A DNA stretch of 64,000 bases from Peptostreptococcaceae bacterium (GCA_902363255.1 CABIZO010000003.1:248001-312000); one strand, 5' to 3'. Counted from the first letter of the stretch, positions 45,614 through 55,218 are shown. Program-made: numbers and translations. The notes: generated by a model from the letters alone, not told the origin.

Positions 45614-47140
45614 ATGAAAATTAGTCAAGAAATTTTGCAAAGACATTTAAAGAATTCTTTTAATTTTAAAGAATTTGGAATTTTATCATCAGAGTTAATA
45701 TTAGAAAGGCCAGTATTTTTTAAGGAAGATATTTATAGTATACATAATAAAGTATACATAGGATATGGAGATAGTTTTTCCTCATGTAAAAATATAAATA
45801 ATGGTTCTTTAATCGTAAGCATTGGTGAAATAAAAGAAAAATCACTTCTATCTTCATACAATATGTTCGAATTTGACAAACTTACTTCTCCATTCGATTT
45901 ATTCAATGAAATTCAAAATATTTTCAATCTATATGATAATTGGGAGAATGAATTACAAGAAATACTAAATGAATGCACCTCTTTAAAAGATATGATAGAT
46001 TGTAGTTTTAAAATATTTAATAATCCTATAACAATTTTTAGTGCAGATTTTTCTTTAATTGCTTATTCTAGTATAATTGATACAGATCCAAGCTTAAAAC
46101 ATTTAGCCAATAATGACTTAGTTTATAGTGATAGTAACTCGCTTAAACTAGATCCAGAGTTCAATCATCACAGAGATACTATAGGAGTCTTCACTTACCC
46201 TGGTTATGATGTTGGACTAGATCTTTTATGTATTAATTTATTTGATCATAGTAGATATACACATCGTATAATAATTTCCGAAAACATTCATAAATTTTAT
46301 CCTAGTGATAGTAATTTACTTGAATATTTCGCCACTTATATAGATATTATGCTCAAAAAACTATATAACATAGATTCTAATATGGGTTATAGCTTAAATA
46401 ATATTTTTCATAAAATTTTATCAGAGGAAGTTACAAATACTACTTTTATTAATCAAATGCTTAATGAATTTTATTGGTTTTCAAATCACTCTTATTTTTG
46501 TATGAATATAAAAATAGGTATTCATGATATTCAAAATCTAACTGTAAACTCAATTTGTAAACAAATAGAATCAACTATCCCTCATTCATGTGCTATTTTT
46601 TATGATAATGATATCGCTGTAATTATAAATCTTACTAAATTTAAAGGTAGTATAAACGATGCCATGAACAAATTGACAGTACTTCTTCGTGATAGCTACT
46701 TGAAAACAGGCGTTAGTAATACTTTTATAGGTTTATCAGAATTAAAGTATAATTATTTACAAGCTCGCATTGCATTAAATATTGGAAGACGTTATAAGCC
46801 TTATAAATGGATTTACTACTTTGACGATATTGCACCTTTTTATTTAGTAGAATGTTGTACAAAAGAACTCCCTTCTAATTTAGTTTGTTCAAAATATATT
46901 CTTTCATTAATAAATCACGATAAAGAACATGATACGGATTATTATAATACCTTAAAAATTTATTTAAAGAATAACTTAAATGCAGTAAAATCATCTAATG
47001 ACCTTTTCATACATAGAAGTACATTTTTATATAGAATTCAAAAAATCAAGGAATTAATTAATATAAATTTTAAAGATAAGAAGTCCCTTCTTTACTTTGA
47101 AATTTCTTTTAATATCTTAGAATTGTCAAATTTAGACTAA
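45614..47140 (+). CDS. PucR/CdaR-type transcriptional regulator (second copy)
   Basis: This is a 508-residue paralogue of the regulator at 37368. The C-terminal helix-turn-helix SNDLFIHRSTFLYRIQKIKEL matches NALFIHRTTLISRLTKIFEI position by position (both shown in short form). The N-terminal region probably senses a small ligand. It is divergent from the methyltransferase operon and is the likely activator. GGAGG lies 8 bases before ATG. Having one PucR gene per half of the cluster suggests two separate inputs. Confidence 0.82.
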   Translation: MKISQEILQRHLKNSFNFKEFGILSSELILERPVFFKEDIYSIHNKVYIGYGDSFSSCKNINNGSLIVSIGEIKEKSLLSSYNMFEFDKLTSPFDLFNEIQNIFNLYDNWENELQEILNECTSLKDMIDCSFKIFNNPITIFSADFSLIAYSSIIDTDPSLKHLANNDLVYSDSNSLKLDPEFNHHRDTIGVFTYPGYDVGLDLLCINLFDHSRYTHRIIISENIHKFYPSDSNLLEYFATYIDIMLKKLYNIDSNMGYSLNNIFHKILSEEVTNTTFINQMLNEFYWFSNHSYFCMNIKIGIHDIQNLTVNSICKQIESTIPHSCAIFYDNDIAVIINLTKFKGSINDAMNKLTVLLRDSYLKTGVSNTFIGLSELKYNYLQARIALNIGRRYKPYKWIYYFDDIAPFYLVECCTKELPSNLVCSKYILSLINHDKEHDTDYYNTLKIYLKNNLNAVKSSNDLFIHRSTFLYRIQKIKELININFKDKKSLLYFEISFNILELSNLD

Positions 47141-47154
47141 TGTATTTTATAAAA

Positions 47155-47205
47155 TAAAAAGAGCTATCTCAATATCTATAAAAATATTTCTATGATAGTT
47201 CTTTT
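47155..47205 (+). terminator. Terminator after the second PucR gene
   Basis: AAAGAGCTATC and GATAGTTCTTTT form the outer stem, with inner AATAT/ATATT pairing. Confidence 0.65.
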
Positions 47206-47266
47206 AACTTAGTTTAAAGCAAAATTAATTTTAATATCACTAATTAGAATATAACTTTACTACGTT

Positions 47267-47391
47267 CTCTTATAAATTTTATACGTTAGCTTAACGTATA
47301 AAATTTATAAGAGTAGATATGAAGAGTATAATTCTCTTCTTATCTACTCTTAACATAAAATATTAAATTAAATCTAATATTTTATGTTAAG
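47267..47391. repeat. Three tandem long inverted repeats
   Basis: Three long hairpins lie in series. HP1 is 47267-47288 / 47292-47313 (22-bp perfect, 3-base loop). HP2 is 47310-47326 / 47334-47350 (17 bp, one mismatch). HP3 is 47349-47365 / 47375-47391 (17-bp perfect). Neighbouring arms share 2-4 bases, so the hairpins are mutually exclusive at their borders. The block lies between the PucR terminator and the ferredoxin gene and contains no ORF. Confidence 0.75.
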
Positions 47392-47434
47392 ATCTATTCT
47401 TTTATCTCATTGCCAAATCTTATTATAAATCCAA

Positions 47435-47626
47435 TTAGTCATCAATATCGATCGCTTCTACTGGACAACTATCGCGAGCTTGTTTTGCTATACCTAATAC
47501 ATCTTCTGGTATATCACCATCTATCGCATGAGCTATGCCTTCATCAGTCATATGAAAAACATCTGGACATACTTCTGGACATGTTCCACATCCTATACAT
47601 AAATCATCATCAACATAAGCTTTCAT
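47435..47626 (-). CDS. Small [4Fe-4S] ferredoxin
   Basis: This 63-residue ferredoxin has the cluster motif CIGCGTCPEVCP (C11, C14, C17, C21) and a distal Cys in DSCPVEAI (C54). It probably carries one [4Fe-4S] cluster and a spare or disulfide Cys. Such ferredoxins donate electrons; here the nearby corrinoid-reactivation ATPase, which needs an electron source, is a plausible partner. AGGAGG precedes the ATG. Confidence 0.9.
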   Translation of the reverse strand: MKAYVDDDLCIGCGTCPEVCPDVFHMTDEGIAHAIDGDIPEDVLGIAKQARDSCPVEAIDIDD

Positions 47627-47726
47627 AATATAACCTCCTATTTTTTATTTGCTATAGATATAATTCCCTAATTTAGATAAAATATTATCATATAAAAATA
47701 GCGAGATAAGATTACCTAGTCATCAA

Positions 47727-49322
47727 TTACTTGCCAACAGTAGCTTTAATAAATCCCTTTATTATTGGATTTGCCCTATTAGGTCTACTTTTAAATTCTG
47801 GATGATACTGTACCCCTACAAAGAAATCATTTTTAGGTACCTCAACTGATTCTACTAGATTTTCATCGGGTGATGTTCCTCCAATAATCATTCCTGCATT
47901 TATGAAATCTGTTCTATATTTATTGTTAAACTCATATCTATGACGATGCCTTTCACTTATATTTAACTGACCATATGATTTTGCCATCATAGTTCCTTGT
48001 TTAATTTTACAAGGATATGCACCTAGCCTCATAGTTCCACCTAAAGGAATATTACCATATTGGTCTATCATTAAATCTATAACTGGATATTTTGCAAATT
48101 TATCAAATTCTGTTGAAGTAGCGTTATTAAATTCTAAAACATTTCTTGCAAACTCTATTACAGCAATTTGCATACCAAGACATATTCCAAGATAAGGTAC
48201 ATTATTAACTCTAGCGTAGTTAGCTGCACATATCATCCCTTCAATTCCTCTATCACCAAAACCTCCAGGTATTAGAATCCCATCACAGTCTTTCAAAATT
48301 GCTTCCGCACTGTTATAAGTAACACTTTCTGCATCTACCCATTTTATTTTAATATTAGCCCCATTTTCATATCCTGCATGAGATAGAGCCTCAACTACTG
48401 ATAAATATGCATCATGAAGTTTAATATATTTTCCTACAAGGGCTATTGTGACAGTTTTATTTATATTTTTAACCCTCTCAAGCATTTCTTTCCATTCGCT
48501 TAAGTCGCATTTATCGTATTTAATATCTAATTCTCTACATACAATTTCACAAAATCCTTGTTTTTCTAACATTATTGGAACTTCATATAATACATCTATA
48601 GTTTTATTTTCGATTACACAATCTTTTTTCACATTACAAAATAGTGAGATTTTTTGTTTGATAGACTCATCAATAGGCTCTTCAGATCGAGTTACTATTA
48701 TATTAGGCATGATTCCAAGGGATTGAAGTTGTTTTACAGAGTGTTGAGTTGGTTTAGATTTGTGCTCACCCGAGCTTTTAATATAAGGTACTAATGTTAC
48801 GTGTATAAATAGACAGTTATTTCTACCTACTTCTAGAGACACTTGTCTTATGGCTTCCATAAAGGGTTGACTTTCTATATCCCCTACTGTTCCCCCTATT
48901 TCAGTAATGATTACATCTGCGTCGCTTTTTTGTCCTACGCCATAGATAAAGTTTTTAATTTCATTAGTTATATGTGGTATAACTTGGATAGTTTCCCCTA
49001 GGTACTCTCCTTTTCTTTCTTTATTTAGCACATTCCAATATACTTTTCCTGTAGTTAAGTTTGAGTATTGGTTCAAATTTTCGTCAATAAATCTTTCGTA
49101 ATGACCTAAATCTAAGTCAGTTTCAGCCCCATCTTCTGTTACAAATACTTCACCATGTTGATATGGACTCATAGTTCCAGGGTCCACATTTATATATGGA
49201 TCTAGTTTTTGCGCTATAACTTTAAAACCTCTAGCTTTTAGTAATCTTCCAAGAGATGCGGCAGTTATACCTTTGCCAAGACCTGATACTACTCCACTTG
49301 TTACAAATATAAATTTAGTCAT
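47727..49322 (-). CDS. pyrG: CTP synthase PyrG
   Basis: This is a 531-residue enzyme that makes CTP from UTP, ATP and glutamine. The N-terminal amidoligase domain (~1-265) has FVTSGVVSGLGKGITAASLG and GGTVGDIES. The C-terminal glutamine amidotransferase (~290-531) has GGFGDRGIEG and the nucleophile motif LGICLGMQ, with His/Glu in YHPEF. GGAGG lies before the ATG. It lies 26 bases downstream of the ANTAR gene and is probably co-transcribed with it. Confidence 0.96.
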   Translation of the reverse strand: MTKFIFVTSGVVSGLGKGITAASLGRLLKARGFKVIAQKLDPYINVDPGTMSPYQHGEVFVTEDGAETDLDLGHYERFIDENLNQYSNLTTGKVYWNVLNKERKGEYLGETIQVIPHITNEIKNFIYGVGQKSDADVIITEIGGTVGDIESQPFMEAIRQVSLEVGRNNCLFIHVTLVPYIKSSGEHKSKPTQHSVKQLQSLGIMPNIIVTRSEEPIDESIKQKISLFCNVKKDCVIENKTIDVLYEVPIMLEKQGFCEIVCRELDIKYDKCDLSEWKEMLERVKNINKTVTIALVGKYIKLHDAYLSVVEALSHAGYENGANIKIKWVDAESVTYNSAEAILKDCDGILIPGGFGDRGIEGMICAANYARVNNVPYLGICLGMQIAVIEFARNVLEFNNATSTEFDKFAKYPVIDLMIDQYGNIPLGGTMRLGAYPCKIKQGTMMAKSYGQLNISERHRHRYEFNNKYRTDFINAGMIIGGTSPDENLVESVEVPKNDFFVGVQYHPEFKSRPNRANPIIKGFIKATVGK

Positions 49323-49348
49323 GTTATTATTCCTCCTCTATATTAGTT

Positions 49349-49918
49349 TTAATATTCATAAATTTTCAATATATTTTTAGCTACTTCAACTTTTGTGATT
49401 CTTAAATCCATTGCTTGTTTTTCAATATATTTATGGGATTCTTCTTCACTCATCTTTAAGTATTGAATCAAAGTTAATTTAGCTCTATCAATAAGCTTTA
49501 TATCATTTATTCTTTTCTTTAACTTTTCATTTTCATTAATAATAGTATTAAATCTCCTTCTATGAATAATATAGGAATTCATTACTTTCATAAACATAAG
49601 TTTATTTAATGGTTTTTCCATTATATAAATTCCTTTATTCTCTATATTACTTATATTTTCTTCTGATGAATTACTTTTAACTATTAATATTATAGAACTA
49701 TTAGTATTCTCATTTATAAATATTGATAAATTTTCACCATAATCATCTCTTAGAGGTGAGTTAATTATTATTAAATCAAAATTTATTTTTTTTACCAATT
49801 CTCTACATTGGAAACTATTTTCTACAGCTGATACTTCATAGGCTCCACTTTCTTTTGCCATATTAATCAATAGTTCTTTACTTTTATTGGAACTAGATAC
49901 AATTAGAATCTTTTCCAT
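49349..49918 (-). CDS. ANTAR-domain RNA-binding response regulator
   Basis: This is a 189-residue protein. Residues ~1-120 form a receiver-like domain, with the phosphoacceptor-position segment FDLIIINSPL retaining Asp only nearby. Residues ~125-189 form an ANTAR helix bundle (LIDRAKLTLIQYLKMSEEESH, quoted in part as DRAKLTLIQYLKMSEEES; then EKQAMDLRITKVEVAKNIL). ANTAR proteins bind paired hexaloop hairpins and prevent terminator folding. The divergent glnN leader carries such a hairpin fused to a terminator. AAAGGGTG lies 5-6 bases before ATG 49918. Confidence 0.87.
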   Translation of the reverse strand: MEKILIVSSSNKSKELLINMAKESGAYEVSAVENSFQCRELVKKINFDLIIINSPLRDDYGENLSIFINENTNSSIILIVKSNSSEENISNIENKGIYIMEKPLNKLMFMKVMNSYIIHRRRFNTIINENEKLKKRINDIKLIDRAKLTLIQYLKMSEEESHKYIEKQAMDLRITKVEVAKNILKIYEY

Positions 49919-50017
49919 AAAAATCACCCTTTAAATTTTAAAATAATCTATTTAAATTTTATTTAAGAAATCTTAATAAAATGCAATTTTATTGTAATTA
50001 ATTTCATTTTAAAAAAT

Positions 50018-50089
50018 AAAAAAAGAGTCACCCATAAAAGAATGAAAGTACTCCTGCTTCACATCCTTTTATAAATACTCTTACTTTCA
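50018..50089 (-). promoter_or_regulatory. Candidate attenuator leader of the ANTAR gene
   Basis: On the minus strand an antiterminator-type pairing TGAAAGTA (50089-50082) with TACTTTCA (50050-50043) competes with a terminator hairpin. The terminator arms are GAGTAC.. / ..GTGACTC (about 50053-50025, stem GAGT/ACTC plus CAT/ATG), followed by seven Ts (50024-50018). The 5' arm of the terminator overlaps the 3' arm of the first pairing, so only one can form. Confidence 0.5.
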
Positions 50090-50302
50090 CATAAGCTTTT
50101 AAGCTATTTTTTGTATTTATTTATAAACATCATTTTTATTTAGTAAAATTTTACATCTTATCAAAATATATGTCAAATATTTTTTATATTTTTATAAATC
50201 TTAATTTAATAAGAAAAATACACCAAAAAGAATACAAGTCTTTTGGGAATTTTAGTTGATATTTCCAAAAAATGTGAATACAATATATTCTATAATTATT
50301 GA

Positions 50303-50345
50303 ACAGCAAAGGCGCTGTAGGTACTTTTACCTACTGCGCCTTTCT
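50303..50345 (+). promoter_or_regulatory. ANTAR-type antiterminator hairpin and terminator of glnN
   Basis: ACAGC-AAAGGC-GCTGT (50303-50318) is a 5-bp stem with a hexaloop that has A at position 1 and G at position 4, the ANTAR hallmark. It overlaps a strong terminator: GGCGC..GTAGGTA (50311-50323) pairs with TACCTAC..GCGCC (50328-50340), followed by TTTCTT. Binding at the hexaloop would block the terminator and let transcription reach glnN. I do not see a clear first hairpin (P1) upstream. Confidence 0.75.
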
Positions 50346-50406
50346 TCATTTTGAAATAATTTTATATATCCGTTCAATATTCAGATAATAAAAAGGGGGA
50401 AGTATT

Positions 50407-52497
50407 ATGGAAAGAATATCAAAAGTTTTTGGGAGCTTGGTTTTCAATGACAATGTAATGAAGGAAAGATTACCAAGAGATATATATTCTGTTTTAAAAA
50501 ATACTATACATCAAGGTAAACCAATCGATATTAAAATTGCAAATGTTGTTGCAAATACTATGAAAGATTGGGCAATAGAAAATGGTGCTACTCACTTTAC
50601 TCATTGGTTCCAACCAATGACAGGAATCACTGCAGAAAAACACGATAGCTTCATATCTCCAACTAATGATGGAAATGTCATTATGGAATTTTCCGGTAAA
50701 GAGTTGATAAAAGGAGAGCCTGATGGATCATCTTTTCCATCAGGTGGACTTAGAAGTACCTTTGAGGCAAGAGGATATACAGTATGGGATCCAACATCTT
50801 ATGCATTTATAAGAGATACAACTCTATGTATACCAACTGCTTTTTGCTCTTATTCAGGTCAATCTCTAGACAAAAAAACACCTTTATTAAAATCTATGGA
50901 GGCTCTTAATAAAACTACTGTTAGATTATTAAATCTTCTAGGTTACGATGATGTAACAAGAGTTATAACTACTGTTGGTCCAGAGCAAGAGTACTTCTTA
51001 ATCGATAAAAAACTTTATGAAAAAAGAATGGACTTAAAATTCTGCAAAAGAACTTTATTTGGTGCAAAACCTCCAAAAGGTCAAGAAATGGAAGATCATT
51101 ACTTTGGTTCTATAAAACCTAGAGTTGCTGAATTTATGAAGGAACTAGATGTAGAACTTTGGAAACTTGGTGTTTTATCAAAAACTAAACACAACGAAGT
51201 TGCTCCATCTCAACATGAATTAGCACCTGTTTTTACAGTTACTAATGTAGCTACAGATCATAACCAAATTACAATGGATTTAATGAAAAGAATTGCCGAT
51301 CAACACGGTCTTGTTTGTTTACTACACGAAAAACCTTTTGCCGGTGTAAATGGTAGTGGTAAACATAATAACTGGTCTCTTTCAACTAATAAAGGTAAAA
51401 ACTTATTAGAACCTGGGAAAAAACCTTATGAAAATAAGACTTTCTTATTATTCTTAGCTGCAATCATAAAAGCAGTAGATGAATATCAAGATTTACTTAG
51501 ATTATCAGTAGCAAGCGCAGGAAACGACCATAGATTAGGTGGAAATGAAGCACCTCCAGCTATAATTTCTATGTTTATAGGTTCTGATTTAAAGAAAATA
51601 TTAAAATGTATTGAAAATAACTTACCTTATAATGAAGAAATATTAAGTAGAATGGATATAGACGTAGATGTTCTTCCATCTTTTATGAAAGATACAACAG
51701 ATAGAAACCGTACTTCACCTTTTGCTTTTACTGGTAATAAATTTGAATTTAGAATGCTTGGATCTACTTGTAATATTGCTTGTCCTAATACTATTTTAAA
51801 TACTATTGTGGCAAATAGTTTATGTGAATATGCAGACATATTAGAAAAAAGCACTAATATAGATGATACAATTTTTCAAATAATCAAAGATACTATGAAA
51901 AAACATTCTAGAATAATATTCAACGGAAATAACTATGCAGAAGAATGGGTTATTGAAGCAGAAAGAAGAGGACTTTGCAATTTTAAAACAGCCGTTGATG
52001 CACTTCCTCATTATGTGGATGAAAAAAATATTAAACTATTTGAGAAATTTAATGTTTACACAAAAGAAGAGCTTCAATCAAGATGTGATATTTTATTAGA
52101 AGAATATTCTAAAACATTGAATATAGAAGCCTTAACAATGATAGATATGTCTAAAAAAGATATAATACCAGCAGTATGTGCTTATTCTAAATCTTTAACT
52201 GACACTGCTTTAAACAAAAAATCTTTAAACGCTGATATTGATTGTAGTTTAGAAATTTCTTTAGTTAAAAAACTTTCTTCTTTAAATGCTTGTTTAGATA
52301 TTAAGATTGAAAAACTAAACACATCTTTATTAGAAAGTAAAAACTACTCTGATCCTAAAGAAAATGCTGAATTTTATAGAGACAATATTAAAATACAAAT
52401 GCAAGAACTTCGTACTATTGTAGACGAGCTCGAAACAATAGTTGGCAAGGATTTTTGGCCTTTCCCTACTTATGCAGACTTGCTATTTAGCATATAA
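50407..52497 (+). CDS. glnN: Type III glutamine synthetase GlnN
   Basis: This is a 696-residue glutamine synthetase of the type III class found in clostridia and Bacteroides. Signature segments include NGATHFTHWFQPMTG, EVAPSQHELAPVF, the NGSGKHNNWS loop and KFEFRMLGSTCNIACP. It condenses glutamate and ammonia with ATP. GGGGGAAG lies 6 bases before the ATG. Transcription should be controlled by the terminator leader and the divergent ANTAR protein. Confidence 0.96.
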   Translation: MERISKVFGSLVFNDNVMKERLPRDIYSVLKNTIHQGKPIDIKIANVVANTMKDWAIENGATHFTHWFQPMTGITAEKHDSFISPTNDGNVIMEFSGKELIKGEPDGSSFPSGGLRSTFEARGYTVWDPTSYAFIRDTTLCIPTAFCSYSGQSLDKKTPLLKSMEALNKTTVRLLNLLGYDDVTRVITTVGPEQEYFLIDKKLYEKRMDLKFCKRTLFGAKPPKGQEMEDHYFGSIKPRVAEFMKELDVELWKLGVLSKTKHNEVAPSQHELAPVFTVTNVATDHNQITMDLMKRIADQHGLVCLLHEKPFAGVNGSGKHNNWSLSTNKGKNLLEPGKKPYENKTFLLFLAAIIKAVDEYQDLLRLSVASAGNDHRLGGNEAPPAIISMFIGSDLKKILKCIENNLPYNEEILSRMDIDVDVLPSFMKDTTDRNRTSPFAFTGNKFEFRMLGSTCNIACPNTILNTIVANSLCEYADILEKSTNIDDTIFQIIKDTMKKHSRIIFNGNNYAEEWVIEAERRGLCNFKTAVDALPHYVDEKNIKLFEKFNVYTKEELQSRCDILLEEYSKTLNIEALTMIDMSKKDIIPAVCAYSKSLTDTALNKKSLNADIDCSLEISLVKKLSSLNACLDIKIEKLNTSLLESKNYSDPKENAEFYRDNIKIQMQELRTIVDELETIVGKDFWPFPTYADLLFSI

Positions 52498-52515
52498 TTA
52501 AGATATTTTTACACA

Positions 52516-52566
52516 AAGGCGTGTATGTGAAACTAAAATTACCTTCCCTACACGCCTTATTTTTTA
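52516..52566 (+). terminator. Terminator after glnN
   Basis: AAGGCGTGTA pairs with TACACGCCTT around a 23-base loop, followed by ATTTTTTAT. Confidence 0.85.
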
Positions 52567-52607
52567 TAGAGCAGATTTTAATTCAACTTTATATTTAATA
52601 TTTCTTT

Positions 52608-53075
52608 TTATTTTATTGATAAATTTATCAATTCTAATAAGTAAATACTTATATTCCTATCTAATTTTTTTAATAAATCAAAACATCTTTTTAATTGATC
52701 ATATTTTTCGTCTAAACTTATATCTTTGTTATTAACTTCTTCTATAAGGTTTATTGTTTCTTCTATATCTTTTCTATATTCTGTATCATTCTCATTAATA
52801 TAGATTCTTAAATCATGTACTCTTTCATAAATATTTTTTTGTTTTTCTTTTAGAATCATTCCTTGCTTGTAATTAATTAAACTTTTTTCTATTTTCTCTA
52901 AATCTTTTTTACTATAATTCCAAACATTGTTATTTTCATTTTCACTTATGTCATCAACTTTATCTCTATATTTATCCTGTAGTTCTTCTATAGCTATTAC
53001 AATTTCCATATAATTATTTTCTTTTAGTACTTTTTCACATCTATCTAAATCAATATCTATTTCTTTTATATTCAA
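52608..53075 (-). CDS. Hypothetical helical protein
   Basis: This is a 155-residue, highly charged (Glu, Lys, Asn, Asp) protein predicted to be mostly helical or coiled-coil. It has no signal peptide and no motif I recognise. The ribosome site before the ATG is AAGGAGAAAA. It is a short minus-strand gene between the glnN terminator and the ABC transporter unit. Confidence 0.55.
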   Translation of the reverse strand: MNIKEIDIDLDRCEKVLKENNYMEIVIAIEELQDKYRDKVDDISENENNNVWNYSKKDLEKIEKSLINYKQGMILKEKQKNIYERVHDLRIYINENDTEYRKDIEETINLIEEVNNKDISLDEKYDQLKRCFDLLKKLDRNISIYLLELINLSIK

Positions 53076-53143
53076 CGATTTTTTTCTCCTTATCTACTTA
53101 TATTTTTTCTATATTATATCATTTTATTATATAAATGCATAAA

Positions 53144-53172
53144 AATAAGATTACTCAATGAGTAACCTTATT
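53144..53172 (-). terminator. Terminator after the ABC permease gene
   Basis: AATAAG-TTACTCA and TGAGTAA-CTTATT arms pair with one bulge, followed by TTTTTA on the minus strand. Confidence 0.7.
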
Positions 53173-53181
53173 CAACATTAT

Positions 53182-55218
53182 CTATTCAACAACAGAAGTA
53201 TTATTCCACCTTTTATTTTCTTTGAATAGTAAAACTGCAATACTTATAAACATAATACCTAAAACTCCAAAAACAAATAGTTGGCTAAATGATAAATATG
53301 TAGTTGTAGTTGATTCAACATTTTCAAGTATTTTTGAAGAAAGATGAGTTATAACAACTGCAAATCCGTTATTTAAAAAGTGCATAAACATACTTACACC
53401 TATGGAGTTTGTTTTGCAGACTGCATAAGCAAAAGCCATTCCTAAAATAGATGTAGGTATAATCCTTATAAAATCCATATGCATCATACCAAATAGTATG
53501 CCCGAAGCTATTATAGCACCTTTATATGATTTCTTATTATGTTTGAATGAAGTTAATATAAACCCCCTAAAAAATAATTCTTCACATATGGCCGGCATTA
53601 ATGCTATTAAAACTAAGTTAAAAAACAAACTATCCTTTATAAATAAAGCATCGTTTAATCCTTCCACAATTTCTTGATTTTGCGGGAAATAATACAAAAT
53701 TATATTAGTTGCTATAAATACAATTAAGTATGTTCCTATCCAAAGACTCGCCGCACCAATTAAATGTCTAATCTTAGGTAGCTTTAAAGAAAATACCTTC
53801 TTAAAATCACTTTTTATATAATATGCAAATAAAAGTGGTAGTCCTATAATCATAAGCTGAGTCAATGCAATTCCTGTCATGCCAAATTTTATTTGAACAT
53901 AACTCCCTACATAAATAAGAAGCACCAATCCAACAGCATATAAAACAATTCCATCACTTACATTTGGCATTGTACCTTTTCTTATGTCACTTCTTTTTTC
54001 TAAAAAAGAAAAATTCTTTCCATTACCAAATAAAATTTCTTCTGAATTAAACATTTTTGATAATAAAATAACTGATAAAATTACAAATGCAAAATTTGAT
54101 ATAAATACTAATGCTATCAATCCTAAATTAGATTGAAAGCTAAGAACACTTTTTATTAACAAAGATATATTAACAACAGGTATTACTGCCGTAGTTCTAG
54201 TCAAATTCATATTTGGTATCATAGATGCATATGAAGGTATTAAGACTAAGAACATAACTGGCGTAATATAATTTTGTGCATCTTTAAAGCTTTTTGCCAA
54301 AGAGCATACACACATACTTACAGCTGATACAACCATTGCAAATAAACATACACAAATTATAGTAACTAATAGTGGCCCTGCTAAATTTGATATTTTCAAA
54401 CTATCTGAAAATAGATTACCTGTAAGTTCTCCCGTTGCTAAAATATATATTAATGTCAATAATATAGATACAACATTTAGTATAGCAGTTACAATTGCAC
54501 AAATAGATACTGCTAAATATTTTCCCATAACCAGTTCTAAATTAGTAATAGGAAGCGTAAATAAAGTTTCTAATGTCCCTCTTTCTTTTTCTCCTGCCAT
54601 AGAATCTATTGCTGGATAAATAGCCCCTAAAAGCACTCCCATAATTAATATAAAAGGAAGTATTTGACCTAGAACTAATCCTGCAACTTCTTCATTTTTT
54701 GCCACATCTACAGTTTCATAAACTACTGGATCTAGGGTTTCTTCTACATTCAGCTTAGACTCTTCTAGTTTATTTTTTACTTTGCTATCCTTATAAGACG
54801 AAAAAATACTTTCTAGTTTATTATTCACACTTGATGCATTCTCTTTTGATGAATTTATGTATATCTCATAATTTTCTATTTTATTTTCACCCTTTACATC
54901 TATGTATGCATCAATATTACCTTCTTCTAAATCTTCTTTATAATCATTAGTACTTACTATGTTAATATGTTCCGTACTTCCGTCTGTATAGTTCTCCATA
55001 ATAGATACTAATTCTTTATTTGGATTTTTCTCAAAAGCTATATTTATGTCTTCACTTTCAATACTACTCATTGACATAGTCATTATTTGAGTCATTATCA
55101 ACATAATAACAGGATATAAAATTAAAGGAAGGATAATCCCCATGAATAGCGTTCTCTTATCTCTAAGAATATCTATCATCTCTTTTTTAAAAATAGCTTT
55201 TACCATTTTAGTCCTCAT
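53182..55218 (-). CDS. ABC-2 permease fused to CPBP intramembrane protease
   Basis: This is a 678-residue NatB-like fusion. Residues ~1-430 form an ABC-2 permease: one N-terminal span, a long extracellular loop (~45-185), then about six spans. Residues ~430-678 form a CPBP (Abi) protease with the catalytic EELFFRGFILTSF near 545, HMDFIRI and the FMHFLNNG His. Such fusions are known in Firmicutes and may process exported peptides. The start at 55218 has GGGGGG 6 bases upstream and overlaps the end of the ATPase gene. Confidence 0.87.
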   Translation of the reverse strand: MRTKMVKAIFKKEMIDILRDKRTLFMGIILPLILYPVIMLIMTQIMTMSMSSIESEDINIAFEKNPNKELVSIMENYTDGSTEHINIVSTNDYKEDLEEGNIDAYIDVKGENKIENYEIYINSSKENASSVNNKLESIFSSYKDSKVKNKLEESKLNVEETLDPVVYETVDVAKNEEVAGLVLGQILPFILIMGVLLGAIYPAIDSMAGEKERGTLETLFTLPITNLELVMGKYLAVSICAIVTAILNVVSILLTLIYILATGELTGNLFSDSLKISNLAGPLLVTIICVCLFAMVVSAVSMCVCSLAKSFKDAQNYITPVMFLVLIPSYASMIPNMNLTRTTAVIPVVNISLLIKSVLSFQSNLGLIALVFISNFAFVILSVILLSKMFNSEEILFGNGKNFSFLEKRSDIRKGTMPNVSDGIVLYAVGLVLLIYVGSYVQIKFGMTGIALTQLMIIGLPLLFAYYIKSDFKKVFSLKLPKIRHLIGAASLWIGTYLIVFIATNIILYYFPQNQEIVEGLNDALFIKDSLFFNLVLIALMPAICEELFFRGFILTSFKHNKKSYKGAIIASGILFGMMHMDFIRIIPTSILGMAFAYAVCKTNSIGVSMFMHFLNNGFAVVITHLSSKILENVESTTTTYLSFSQLFVFGVLGIMFISIAVLLFKENKRWNNTSVVE

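Noticed and set aside
47267..47391. Repeat block considered as a CRISPR array
   Set aside because: The repeats are inverted and different from one another, there are no equal spacers, and no cas genes are nearby.
50018..50089. Considered as a c-di-GMP, SAM or glycine riboswitch
   Set aside because: None of the conserved core sequences of those classes is visible; only the competing stems are.
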